From the NCBI GenBank assembly GCA_019055375.1, contig JAHQIW010006188.1, positions 110,780 through 174,779 of the forward strand: DNA of 64,000 bases, read 5' to 3'. The notes beneath the pieces were generated by a model that was not told the DNA's origin, did no database searches, and saw nothing but the letters and a program-made list of their open reading frames with translations. The translations under genes and the position numbers were made by a program. The DNA is from Parelaphostrongylus tenuis (Eukaryota > Nematoda > Chromadorea > Rhabditida > Metastrongylidae). This document shows positions 48,441 to 59,202 of the stretch, piece by piece. Every line of letters begins with the position of its first letter. Position 1 is the first letter of the stretch.

Positions 48441-48512
48441 CTCACTTGTGATTCAGTGCTAGAATGGTCAGCTACCACGCGGGTGACTCGGGTTCGATTC
48501 CGGGCCGATGCG
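48441..48512 (+). repeat. tRNA-Gly-like sequence, decayed
   Basis: ATTCAGTGCTAGAATGGTCA (A box region), CTACCAC loop, CACGCGGGTGACTCGGGTTC and GATTCCGGGCCGATGC resemble tRNA-Gly. Acceptor pairing is broken at the 5' end. The antisense gives the apparent GIEPESP end of a long minus-strand frame. Confidence 0.65.
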
Positions 48513-49078
48513 CTAGGTGTAGCGGTTCAACTAATAAATGCCTATGTTGTGCATTGAGTGTCAATTGTTTGATGGTTGCGTTGATCTTGTCTGCCACGCG
48601 GGACTTCTTGATGGTTTCTGTCACGGGCAGCCTGTATATAGAAAACAGCAACATTAATAACACATCTAATTGAACAATAACAATACGACAAGAGCGAACA
48701 CGATGACTCATTGGATGATGGAGATTGAAACACAGAACAGTAGACTGCATGAGCGATAGTAAACAGGAGACGATGAATATAGTGCAGTTTACATTTGACT
48801 GTGGGACTATTAGTGTGCTTGCCCCGTAAACGTTTGCAACGAAAGGGGTAGTCACCGCGTCATCATAAATGATTGGTCGACATGGGTTTGATAACATGAT
48901 ACGGTCTAGTGTGCCGTCCAGCAAATTTTACACGTTACAATGTGCTTAGTGAGTTAGGGGGTGTAAGGAATGATAGTGGAGAAGTCGACGTAACCTATTT
49001 GGAAATGACCTACATTTCTTTTATTTGACTGCTTTCTAGCAGTGGCATGATGTCGATTGAGTGGTACGCAAAAACTAG

Positions 49079-49176
49079 CCTCAGGCGGGAGTTGAACCCG
49101 CGTTTCACTCACATCGCGAGTGCGTGCTACCAGTACACCTGGTATGGGTGAAATGCGGGTTCAACTGCTGAGAATG
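49079..49176. repeat. tRNA-like sequence with foldback tail
   Basis: The minus strand 49,147-49,079 has an A-box-like GTGTACTGGTAGCACGC, a perfect anticodon stem CACTC/GAGTG and a perfect T stem GCGGG/CCCGC around TTCAACT. An inverted copy of its T-arm side (GGTGAAATGCGGGTTCAACT) follows at 49,147-49,166, so the whole forms a large hairpin. The paralogue at 53,812-53,905 is weaker. The acceptor stem does not pair, so a functional tRNA is unlikely. Confidence 0.6.
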
Positions 49177-49229
49177 GATTTTTGCGTACCACTTATTCTT
49201 CTTAGGTTTTGAGTGACCAGGGCCAGATT

Positions 49230-49650
49230 ACTATACAAACGGCATTTACATGCTTTCATTATTACTTGAGCCAACTTGTCATGTGGGCTGGTATGGACTC
49301 TTGTACAGCCCGATACACGTGTTTCGTCCTTACAGACTCGTCAGTCGGGGAGAACCCGTCGTCTTTCGATCTTTTTATTAGTCTGTTCTCTCGGGAGCCC
49401 TACTCTCTCCACAGAGAGTTATGAAGACGAACGTTTTACACTCTATGTCAAGTGAAATTTTCACTTAACACAGAGTGTTGTACGATCGTTTACTCTTTGG
49501 CTAGTATTTTTATCATATTATACCTTTATTCGAGTGTTTTATTAAGGTCACGCCCAAATTTCAATAGATTATGACAACTGGCTCAAATAATAATGAGAGG
49601 ATTATTAAAATTTAGGCGTGGTCTTAAAAACACTCGAAATAAAGGCATTT
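49230..49650. repeat. ACACGTGTTTC foldback element
   Basis: The left half has TACTTGAGCCAACTTGTCATG, CCCGATACACGTGTTTCG (core 49,310-49,326), CGTCAGTCGGGGAGAACCCG and CTCTCGGGAGCCCTAC. The centre is a palindrome (AAGTGAAATTTTCACTT, 49,450 region). The right end has GGTCACGCCCAAATTTCAATA mirrored by AAAATTTAGGCGTGGTC (49,608-49,632). Confidence 0.78.
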
Positions 49651-50104
49651 ACATGATTATTACCAAGAATACAATGATGAGACGATATTAACAATAATGT
49701 CAATCAGATATGGGCACCTAAAGTGAAACGAGACGATCTTAAAAGAATTATATGACACGACGCGAAAGGCGACTGGTATGAAGCGGAACGGGCCGAACGG
49801 TCATCGCCCTTCACTGAGGCGGACTTTTTCGCTCGATCGACTGCGACGGGTGTGCGTACTGAGTCCGGTTCCTCCAGTACAAATTGATCTCTTGGCTTGC
49901 TGCCACTTGTCTTCATTCGACTCAACCGCCCATACAATCGATGTGGTTAGTTTGACAGCTCTCACAGTATGCAAGAATAGTGAGTAATAAACAGAGAACA
50001 TAGTGCGAAATATATAATCGACGAGGATTCTCCATTTAATGCTTCGTTAGTAGTGATATGATGTCATACGTACATATCCAGCAATGGTAAGCGATATTTA
50101 AAAC

Positions 50105-50190
50105 TTCCAACCTCCAGCGGAACTTGAACCCTGCTCTACCTTTCTTGAAGGGGAGCGCTAGGCACTGCACTAGCGAGGCTTCCGTAGAAG
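50105..50190 (-). repeat. tRNA-derived repeat head
   Basis: On the minus strand there is a CTAGTGCAGTGCCTAGCGC A box and GGGTTCAAGTTCCGC near the B box, with an acceptor-like GCCTC/GGAGG pairing. The paralogue is at 54,487-54,570. Confidence 0.6.
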
Positions 50191-52383
50191 GTCTCAAACT
50201 CTCGCCCCCGACAAGAATGAAACTACCTCCCGTGAGTTCAACTTTTGCTCGAGATTCCATGTCTTGAATATCACCTAACATTAATGGGTACTATGCAATG
50301 TTTTTCACGAAAAAAATTGATTCACTTGAGGAGGGGCCATTCGTGGAGCGATTTTTGTAATTCAAAGCTCAACCTATCTAGAACAGCAGTTTTGTGAACA
50401 AAGAACAATTTTTACTGTATACACTGGTGAAAATGTTACAGTAGTATCGAATGCAATTTTGCGGCGTTCTTTTGTCTATATTGACTCAGCAACGTTCAGT
50501 TGACACCGTTGTTGTGGGTATAAACTTCTAGAGGGCTTTAAGAGGACGAAATGAGAGATGGATCATATTATCTACTTACAAATATTAAACAATATGTCAA
50601 TAATTTCGGTTGACCTTTTTTAAATTTCTGAACCATTAGGAAAATCGGTTTCGCAAACATTATGCCATTGAATGAGTCATCCCTGTGCGGAATGACGAAA
50701 CTGATAAATAGATAGACTTCTATCACCCTGTAATTATATCACTCCAAAAAATACCTATAGGAACTTTAAAGTTCAAGTTAACATTAAATAGATCTTCAGC
50801 CAAGAAATCAATCAGTTTCTTTTTTCACGAAGGAACAGAACTTTTTATTATCGAAAAAGACTTCTTGATTCCAACAGCATATTCCAGCTGAAAAGAATTG
50901 CGATGGGCTGCCCATGTCCTTTTTGTTTGCTATCAATGCTGTCCATCGGACATCAGTGCCAGTTGTGTAGACAGATCTTTTGGCTTGCTGCCTGTCTCCA
51001 GGGCTAGACTCGAACGCCTAAACAATGAATGTGATTAGTCGCGCAGTGCTTACAGAAGAAAGGAACAGGAACTGATTGGCAGGTAACTCACCATGCTTCG
51101 GCCATGCGGAAATCTACCCCATTTGGCGGAGTGGTTGAAGAATAAGATGCGTCTGTGAACAGAGATTACTATCATTCTGAATGAAAATGATGAAAAAACT
51201 GAAATTGATGGAACGTGGGGGGATCTTCGACGTCTGCGAGGAGTGTCTGCAATAGTTCTGTCGTTCAAAAAGACGTTTATACGATTTTGTAGGAAGCTTG
51301 AAGCGATATTATCCTCTATGTGACTCCTTTTCTTGCTGTTATCTGAGAATGAATAAACCGTCTTTGAGTCTAGCATCTGTGGTTCATAAGGCCTGTTCGA
51401 CTGAAGTTAAACGCGTTGTTCATTAAGATGAAATTGGATAATGCTCTGTAAGATAAATATCTTCAGAGTGCTCACAGCATCGATTTGAGTGGTGATGCTT
51501 GTGTTGGGCGAAGAGTGTCAATTGTTTGACATTGCATTGCTCCTGTTTGCCACGCAGAACATCCTGATGATATAGTCACGAACCAAACTGTCGATGGCTT
51601 GTTTAATGAAAGTTTGAAATATTTTGGTAATTTGTGCTGTTTCTTCCCATTTTTTGCCGTGCTCATTCGAAATTACTACATTCCAAGGGTAACCAAGGTG
51701 CTAAGGTTGAGAGAAATAGTTTCTCTTGTTGTGGAGTAGATGTGTGAGCCATCCGGTGGTTCTCAGATGGCGGGTACTTGATCCGATACCGCGCACTTTA
51801 CCAATTTTTGTACCATTGCGCATGTATATGTGAAGGAGTGACTACATAATGGTTGTTTGCATTACAATACGTGACACTAATATATGAGCTCCATCACTCT
51901 TGATACAATCATAACAATTTACTATTCATTTATTTGATTTGGTGGCATCACTCCACCTCCCACACTTCATAATGTGACTAGCACCAAAATCATAAAATTG
52001 GCGTGCATTACAGGACGTGATACAAGTGCGAAAGCTGCACCTCTGCTATAAATATTTTCACTGTAAACCATGGAAACAAGCAAAGTGAAGCCAGTGACGG
52101 TGAAGCTCCTAGTGCTCTATGCAGCCATCTCGTGGTTCATGTAATAAGCTATGCAGAAAATCCTATAAACCCACTGAATAGATAGTGAATAAATTTTAGG
52201 CAGGAGCAAGGAGACCGGAGCATCTTCTCTTCGTTATTCTATTCAGAGATACAAGACTTTCCCTCGCAACTTAGTGGCGTCACTCCACATCCAAACACGT
52301 AATTCGGGGGTAGCAGAGTAGTCATGGTGAGATTGGTCGGAAATTCAGCGACCTCGTGGTTTCGGCAGCGAGTTTGCAGAACT

Positions 52384-52451
52384 CATTGGTGGCTCAGTGG
52401 TAGAATGCTTGGTTGCCACGTGGCCATTCGGGTTCGATCCCCGACCAATGC
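52384..52451 (+). tRNA. tRNA-Gly(GCC)-like pseudogene, best-preserved copy
   Basis: The acceptor stem CATTGGT/ACCAATG pairs perfectly. The A box is GGCTCAGTGGTAGAATG. The anticodon loop TTGCCAC holds GCC. The T arm TCGGG/CCCGA with TTCGATC is perfect. The anticodon stem pairs poorly and one base is missing in the variable region compared with ordinary tRNA-Gly, so it is probably the head of a repeat rather than a working tRNA. It is followed by the shared tail (CTACTAATTGTAGCGGTTCG and CGCGGGACTTCTTGATGAT). Confidence 0.55.
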
Positions 52452-52771
52452 ACTACTAATTGTAGCGGTTCGAGTGGTGAATGCGTTTGTTGAGCGTTGA
52501 GTGTGGACTGTCTGATTGATCGTCTTACTGTTGTCTGCTACGCGGGACTTCTTGATGATACAGTCACCAATCAAAAGTGATGCTTCGTATAATGGAAGTT
52601 CCGAATACAACTGAGGCATCCCATAGAAGCCTAGATGGCGGGTACTTCCGCTACCGTAAGTTTTGCTGAGGAGTCTATCCAAAGTGACTGTTTGCATTAC
52701 AAGACGTGATACCAATGCATGACTTGCATCACTGCTTAATACTATCATAATTTTTATCTCAATTTTTTCCA

Positions 52772-53340
52772 CTTGGTGGCATCACTCCACATCCCAGCAC
52801 TACACACGTAAGAAAAGTCTTTATAAAAAGAATGTTTGCATTACAAGACGTGATGCAATATGGGTTCGATTCCGGACCAATGCACTAGCTTTAGCGGTTT
52901 AAGTAGTGAATGCATATGCTGTCCATTAAGTGTCGATTGTTTCATCGATTGCGTTGATCTTGTCTGTATCAGTATGCGCACAGTCAAAACAAATTTCTAT
53001 TATTCTCCAAATTGGTGGCATCACTCCATATCCCAACACTCGATAATGTGGGTAGCAGCGAAGTCATGAATGGATCGCTCGGGTGCCTCGCTCGCCTGTT
53101 TGTATGTCTCTTGGATTCTCCAGTAAATTAGGACGACTCATTTGTGGTTCAGCGGTAGATTGCTCGGTTACTACGTGGGCAACGCAGGTGTGATCTCGCC
53201 GCCAATGTACTAGTTGTAGCGGTTAAAGTATTGAATGCTTATGTTGTGCATTTAGTGTCGATTGCTTGATCGATTTCGTTGATCCTGTCTGCCACGCGGG
53301 ACTTCTCGATGGTTTTGTCACGGGCAGCTTTATACTAGAA
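52772..53340 (+). repeat. tRNA-Gly repeat modules, clustered partial copies
   Basis: GGCATCACTCCACATCCC (52,776), GCATTACAAGACGTGATGC (52,837), a headless B box with tail (52,862-52,975), another GGCATCACTCCATATCCC (53,016), and a decayed head at 53,137-53,208 with tail to 53,340 (CGCGGGACTTCTCGATGGTT). Confidence 0.65.
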
Positions 53341-54011
53341 AATAACAACATTAATGACTCATTTAATTGCACAATAACTATACGACAAGAGCGACAACGA
53401 TGAATCATTGCACGATAGAGTTGAGACACACAGCAGCAGAGTGCATGAGCGAGAGTAAAGCAGAAAACAACGAATACAGTGCAGTTCACATTTTGATGTG
53501 GGGAAACGACTATGCGGCGAAGCTCAATATGCTTTAGCCTCGTAAACGCTTGCACCGGAAAAGGTTGCCACCGCGTTATTAATAATAAATCAAATAATAA
53601 AGGTCGACATGGGTTTGATAGCATAATACGATGTAATGTGCTGATCAGCCAATTTTACACGTTATGACGTGCTTAATAGGACAAGTGAAATAGGATTGGT
53701 TACCTTGCCCCAGAGAAGCGGACGGAACCTATCTAAAAATGACCTACATTTCCTTATTTGACTAATTTATAGCATTGGTATGCTGTTGATTGAGCGGTGC
53801 GTAAAAGTGCGACCTCAGCCGAGAGCTGAATCAATGTTTCGCTCATACCGGGAGCGCGTTCTACCACTACACCACGATATGGGTGAAACGCGGCTCTATC
53901 TCTAAGGTCAAATTTTTGCATACCACTCAATCTTCTTAGGTCTTTAGAAATGCTCCGTCGCAGAAATCAATGTCTATGAGTGAGAATATTTCACAAACAG
54001 CATCTACACGA

Positions 54012-54311
54012 TTATTTTCGAGAACGCAATAATGAGACGCAATCAACAATAATGTCTATCAGATAGGTGGGATCAATGATACTATAGAACATGATATGAC
54101 ACGACGACGAAAGGCGACCGGCATGGAACGAAATGGGGCAGCCTGGTAATCGCTTTTCACCGAGGCGGACTTTTTCGCTCGATCGATAGCGGCGGGTGTG
54201 CGTGCTGAGTTCGGTTCCTCCCGCGCAAATTGATCTCCTAGCTTGCTGCCACTTGTCGGCATCCGACTCAAGCGCCCACACAATCGATGTGGTCAGATTC
54301 GCAGCACACAC
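54012..54311 (-). other. Repeated open frame, not recognised (pair with 49,801-50,001)
   Basis: Two overlapping minus-strand frames are open here and in the unit A paralogue (49,704-50,001): one reading TTSIVWALESDADKWQQAR, the other GRLSRMPTSGSKLGDQF. Decayed relatives with the same QQAK stretch lie near 46,850 and 50,970. Substitutions between the pair include many amino-acid changes in either frame, so coding is doubtful. Confidence 0.2.
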
Positions 54312-54486
54312 GGAATAAAATAATAGTGAGTAATAGTCTAATAGTATAATAATAAAAAATATTAGTGAGCAGAGAAGCTAGTTTGAAATATATAATCGAC
54401 AAGAACTTTCCATTTGACTGCTTCTTAGCAATGATATGATGTCATAATTACATGTTCAAAAATGTTCAGCGAAATCTAAAACTTCA

Positions 54487-54570
54487 ACCTCCGGCGGTAT
54501 CTGAACTCGCGCTCTACCATTTTTGAAGGGGCACGCTAACCACTGCACTAGCGAAGCTTCCGTTCTGCTA
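54487..54570 (-). repeat. tRNA-derived repeat head
   Basis: Minus-strand A box CTAGTGCAGTGGTTAGCGTG and B-box-like GAGTTCAGATACC. It is the unit B copy of 50,105-50,190. Confidence 0.6.
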
Positions 54571-57193
54571 TCACTCCTTCTGCGACAGAAGGTCTCAATC
54601 TCTCTCCCCGACAAGGGTGAAACGTGGGTTACATACTTCTGCTCAAGGTTTAGAGCTTTGAATATCACCTAACAATATGGATACAATGCAATGCTTCCCA
54701 CAAAAAATTTGATTCGCTTCAGGAGGTGCCATTCGTGGAGGGTTTTTTGAAGCCCATAGTTCAACCTATCTTGACAGCAGTTTTGTGGTCAGAGAATAAT
54801 TTTTTTACCCTTATAGACTGGTTAAAATGTTAGAGTAGTATAGAATGCAATTTTGCTGAGTTTTTGTCTGGAATGGATACTGCAACGTACAATTGACACC
54901 GTTGTCTTGGGTACAAACTTCTACAGGACTTTAAGAGGACAAAATGAGAGTCGGATCATATTATCTACTTACAAGTATCAAACAACATGTCAATACTTTC
55001 GGTCGACCTTTTCAAATTTTTGAACCAATGGGAAAATCGATTTCGCAAACATTATGCCATTGAAATGTATTTGTTTTGTCTGCGCATGTGGAGAATTTGC
55101 AGGAAATTAAAGGCGCTCCGTAAACATCTACGCTCACAAAAATCATAGTCCCTTTGAAAAGAAGAAAAATTACTCAGCTCAGTGTCACTTTTATCGTGTT
55201 CTTAAAGCGCCTACTTCCTTTCTGATTTCAATACATTAGTAACTCCAACAAAGTGGAAGGTTATACTTCTGCCGTAAATACCTGATACTTTGGTATTTTC
55301 GGTTTTTTTCCATGATCTAATCCGACTCAGTTTTCCTTTATCCTCATACTGATAGGCCTTTGGAGCGATTATGCTCCCTGCCCGTTTTGAATCCTCCATT
55401 GGGATTCTTTATAAAATTCTACTTTCACTCATTGGTAGATATCGTGGAATTTTCGCGCACTCTTTTTCATGGGAACAGTAGAAAGTACGAGTGTGTTTCT
55501 TCTGCAGCTACGGTAGTAAGCAGCTCAAAATCTTATGTAGGAGGGGTCCATTCCTTGGTTGACCATTTCTGGTAGCATTGCATTTATTTTGATGCTATCA
55601 AGCCTTCAAATCATTATCAATAACGGTGGAAAAGGAAGAGATCGTAGTCCGGATAAACTTCTGTGATGTTCTGCACGACTCGTCTGTGGTTGTGCAAAAA
55701 TTTCTTGTATCTCTGCTTACTCAGGTGGTTATGCATTTCCAAATGCTCCTATAAAGCAGAGAGGATAACCTTTGTAAATATCTTGTAAAGTGCACATAGA
55801 AAGGCATGTCGAGCGACGATTTTATTCGTTGCCTCATTTATTCTTATGGAGCATAATAATGTTGCGTAAGGTATCTCGACAATGGGCCACGAAAGTGATT
55901 TAGACTATATTTTTCAACTCTTAAAACACTGTGTTACGCCATCGAATTTTAAAGGCAAGATTTTCTCATTGGTCTTCATAGTTACTTAAACTTCAAAAAA
56001 AAACCAATCCAGTGCTTTGGCGGAAATTTGGGTCCAGGATGATAACGAGCACCGGATATATTCCGTCATATTCTGCATCGTACGAATGTTGTAATGATCA
56101 AATCTTCATCTATGGAGACTGGGCTAAAAGTCGAAATTCATTGTTAACTGTTCGGAATAGGCGACATTACTGATTCAATCATTTTACTTTGATTTCAGAA
56201 GTTTCGAAAATATGTAGTGGAAGTTATCACTAACTTAAAGTTGGATTTGATATGCGACCAGTCGAGCGTGCCTTCTTCACTGTTAAGTCAGATATCTAAT
56301 GGTCACCTGTCGCTTTCAAGAATGATTACCACTCTGCACAGATTATTCAAAAAGATCTGTTGATACTCTAACAACAATGCTTTGTATGTTGGTATAGAGT
56401 ATCATATAAAGGATAGCATAAATACTTGATTAAGCGGAACTATAAAGCAAGTTATTTCTACACAGCGCTCTTCTGCTAATAACTGAAAAGTCTTGTAGAT
56501 TGTAGGAAAAGTTCTGTAGTACTTTCAAAACGCAAGGAAAAATCTATTTGTAATTACCTAAGCTCAAACAAGAGACAAATTGATTATCGAGTAATCTCCT
56601 TCCACATCGAGCATTTGCTTACCAGTCTCCTGAAGAATGTGTTAAATCGTCATTGTATCGGAATCAGAATCAGCCAGAATCCGGCGACTCATCGAAGGAC
56701 CTTCCTCAGTTCACTTGACGACTGCTTGGCGGCTCGTGAACGCTCCTCTCTTGGCTTGTCTATTGATCAATCTCATTCTTCCCGGAAAGTCTTGAATCAA
56801 CCCTGAGCTGCACAAACATCTCAAATTTGTCATCATGCACCTTGCAGATTTGCTAAGGAGCCTCAAAAGGATTGACACCCAATTTTTTGTGTAAATGGCT
56901 CAGCAGACATTTTTTCTTGATGGCTCCAATTTGAAAGCTGTGTAGCCAAATGATACATTGTTTCGATGCTCGAGAAACGAGTTTTCTAATGAGCTCAAAT
57001 TCGTATTAAAAACATGTGTAAAAAGTCTCCTTTTTTCAGGCAATAAGATAGAACGTATTCTACAGCCTATTGTCAAGATTATGCCTGTTGAACAATACCG
57101 AGGTTGGTGGATGGTAGGTTGCTCAAGCTAAATAATAGTGTATGCTCTCACAAAAAAAGCACTGCGATTAAGGGGTCGTCCCATTAGGCACAA

Positions 57194-57512
57194 TCATTGA
57201 AGCCTGCGCATCGTGCCTTGAAAACGGTGACATTTATCATCTATCGAAATCATTCGCTCAAATAGTACCTTATCATTAAGCTTTTTTGATACATTTGGGC
57301 CAAAAAAGAGGTCTTTGATAAATCGAAAGAGCGTGTTTACTTCGTGTCTCCATTCGTTCTTTCTCATGATAGGAAACTGAACATATGAACATGGGCCTAA
57401 AGTGATAACAGTTTGTTGTATTGTGCACCACGATCTCTTTGCTGACAACGCCGTAATGCTTGAAGAACATAAAAAGAACAAAATCATCCAGTTGACAATC
57501 AGTGATATCCAT
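57194..57512 (-). CDS. Conserved block with open frame, unknown protein or RNA (copy 2)
   Basis: Partner of 6,340-6,660. The C-terminal part (PCSYVQFPIMRKNEWRHEVN to FQGTMRRLQ) is open in the same frame as copy 1. Upstream a deleted base shifts it, so three overlapping frames compete. Similarity is much higher than in flanking duplicated sequence. Confidence 0.3.
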
Positions 57513-57602
57513 TCTTGCGCTCTAACTCCTCAATGACTTCAATATTAAGAAAATGATGTAAAAGTAATATGTGGTTTTGTGCTTGACACATTTATATTAA
57601 GA

Positions 57603-57624
57603 GCTATCAAAGAATTTTGATAGC
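57603..57624. other. Perfect 9-bp hairpin (copy 2)
   Basis: Same stem as 6,751-6,772 with a changed loop (gaat). Confidence 0.5.
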
Positions 57625-58187
57625 AGTCAATATTTGCTAAGTCGCTTCTCATTTCGCTTGATTGATGGCAAAGCTAAGCACTATAACATCTGAAATTGTA
57701 AACGAAGATCAAATGTCAGATTACCAGGAAGACGCCGACACTTAGATGTACGCCCCATTACATATATACCATTGGTTCAGATACATTGTGCATATACACA
57801 TCAGACATTATGTGATGGAGAGCATTATGAAACGTTACGCTCATATCTTATTACTTCTCAATCTGCAATTCTATAATCTTGTTGATCAAAATTTTACAAA
57901 CATAAGATTTCAAAGAAGGCTATCCATCGCTATTTTGCGCATCATACTCATCAGTTCGTTACTTACATGAAAGTTGAACTGCCCGTTTTAACGAGGTGTG
58001 CGGTATTTAGCAGATTCTTATCAGTTTCCTCTTCTTGCAATCATAGTCTGTACCTTGGTTCAATTCAAGTATGGCGATTAGTGCGAGTGTCATACCATGA
58101 TCAATGAGGCATCGGTAACTGTGTGAAGGAGTCCACCCTACAACTATCTTCGTCCATGTATCATTTGCTGTTATTATATGACTAACC

Positions 58188-58394
58188 TCATGTTTGCTTC
58201 GCTATTGATAGATAAGCTGGATCACGAAGCTGGAATAGGTTCAATCATCTCAGCTGCGAAACCGACGCAGACATGTCAGCACCATTTGAAACTTTGGAAG
58301 ACATTATTCAAGCGCTTTGTGAGTCACAGTATTCTTGACACGGTCGACGTATCATTACACGTCTCTGCTGCATAGCAGGACGCAGAGAGGACTG
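58188..58394 (-). pseudogene. Broken copy of the exon-like block at 7,356-7,563
   Basis: The acceptor CTTTTTACTCAG is kept. TCNDTSTVSRIL is then followed by an in-frame stop and indels. Decayed. Confidence 0.35.
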
Positions 58395-58927
58395 CTGAGT
58401 AAAAAGGTGGGCACACATTTTGGAATCCGTTATTTTGTTGGTGGCTTTTTTGAGAGGCCCGAAAGCGGGGCCTATATTTGTTTCTTTCTTCATGATACTC
58501 TCCATGTGCAAGGTACACATAAAAGGTGACCTATGTACTCTGAAGACCTTCAATTTCGACATGTTAACCTTGGCACCCTCATTTTTTACAAACTTGGTTT
58601 TCTAGCGATTTATGCGCAGTTCAATCTTTTTTTCGTTTCTTTAACTGCCTTGAGAATCGTCTCTGTTTCACTAATTTTTTTTTTGAAGGAATGAATATGT
58701 AAATCGCGAAGCGAAGACCTGGTGAAAGTTCTTCATTAATTCGTATGACCTCTTCTTTCATACTGAGCGATTTACTATTCATTGCAGTGCGGTAGTGAGC
58801 CCCCTTAGTTTATCATATCGCATTCTTGAACAAGTTCTTCAATAAGTATGAAAAGCGATAGATGAAAAAGCTGTGTTTTGTGGTGCGCTGCCGATGACAG
58901 TCTAATAGAGTTCTTATAAGAAATGGG

Positions 58928-59129
58928 TTATTAGTTTTATTAGTTTGTTAGTTTTTTTTTAACGGCTTTTTTTGTTTTTTTTTGAAATGGGTTAAATGGT
59001 TTTTAATTTTTTTTGGTTTTTTCTTCAAATCTTTATATGGGTTATACCAAACAATGGCGTTGCACCAAACAATGTGGGAGAACGAAACAAACCTATAATA
59101 TACATACACTACTGTGATAATATCATAAG

Positions 59130-59175
<46 letters not shown>

Positions 59176-59202
59176 CGATTTGGTGTTCTGTTTTTGGCAT
59201 TT
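58928..59202. other. T-rich, low-complexity lead-in with (TA)n
   Basis: It starts right after ATGGG (58,923-58,927), the presumed target site. Runs of T (up to 10) and a (TA)n tract at 59,133-59,174 separate the target from recognisable RTE coding sequence. The short stretch around 59,040-59,070 repeats CACCAAACAATG. It is unlike ordinary RTE sequence and may be a consensus artefact or post-insertion expansion. Confidence 0.6.

Larger units (their letters stand above)
46740..50672. repeat. 4-kb tandem duplication, unit A
   Basis: It is collinear with 50,890-55,065. Matching anchors: 46,765 with 50,907; 46,957 with 51,087; 47,380 with 51,510; 48,960-49,200 with 53,690-53,940; 49,800 with 54,160; 50,105 with 54,487; 50,641-50,672 with 55,030-55,065. 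Diverged, with rearranged modules in the middle. Confidence 0.9.
50890..55065. repeat. 4-kb tandem duplication, unit B
   Basis: Second direct copy of unit A. Its centre (51,860-53,250) contains additional repeats of the tRNA-Gly-like module, so it is longer than unit A. Confidence 0.9.

Noticed and set aside
48472..48924. 150-codon minus-strand open frame ending RPGIEPESPAW
   Set aside because: Its C-terminus is the antisense of a tRNA-Gly-like T arm, a common source of such frames, and the paralogous frame (53,223-53,624) does not keep the same residues.
52384..52451. A functional tRNA-Gly gene
   Set aside because: The acceptor and T stems are good, but the anticodon stem pairs poorly and the sequence is embedded in a repeat module with several decayed sisters. 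It was kept only as a tRNA-like pseudogene.
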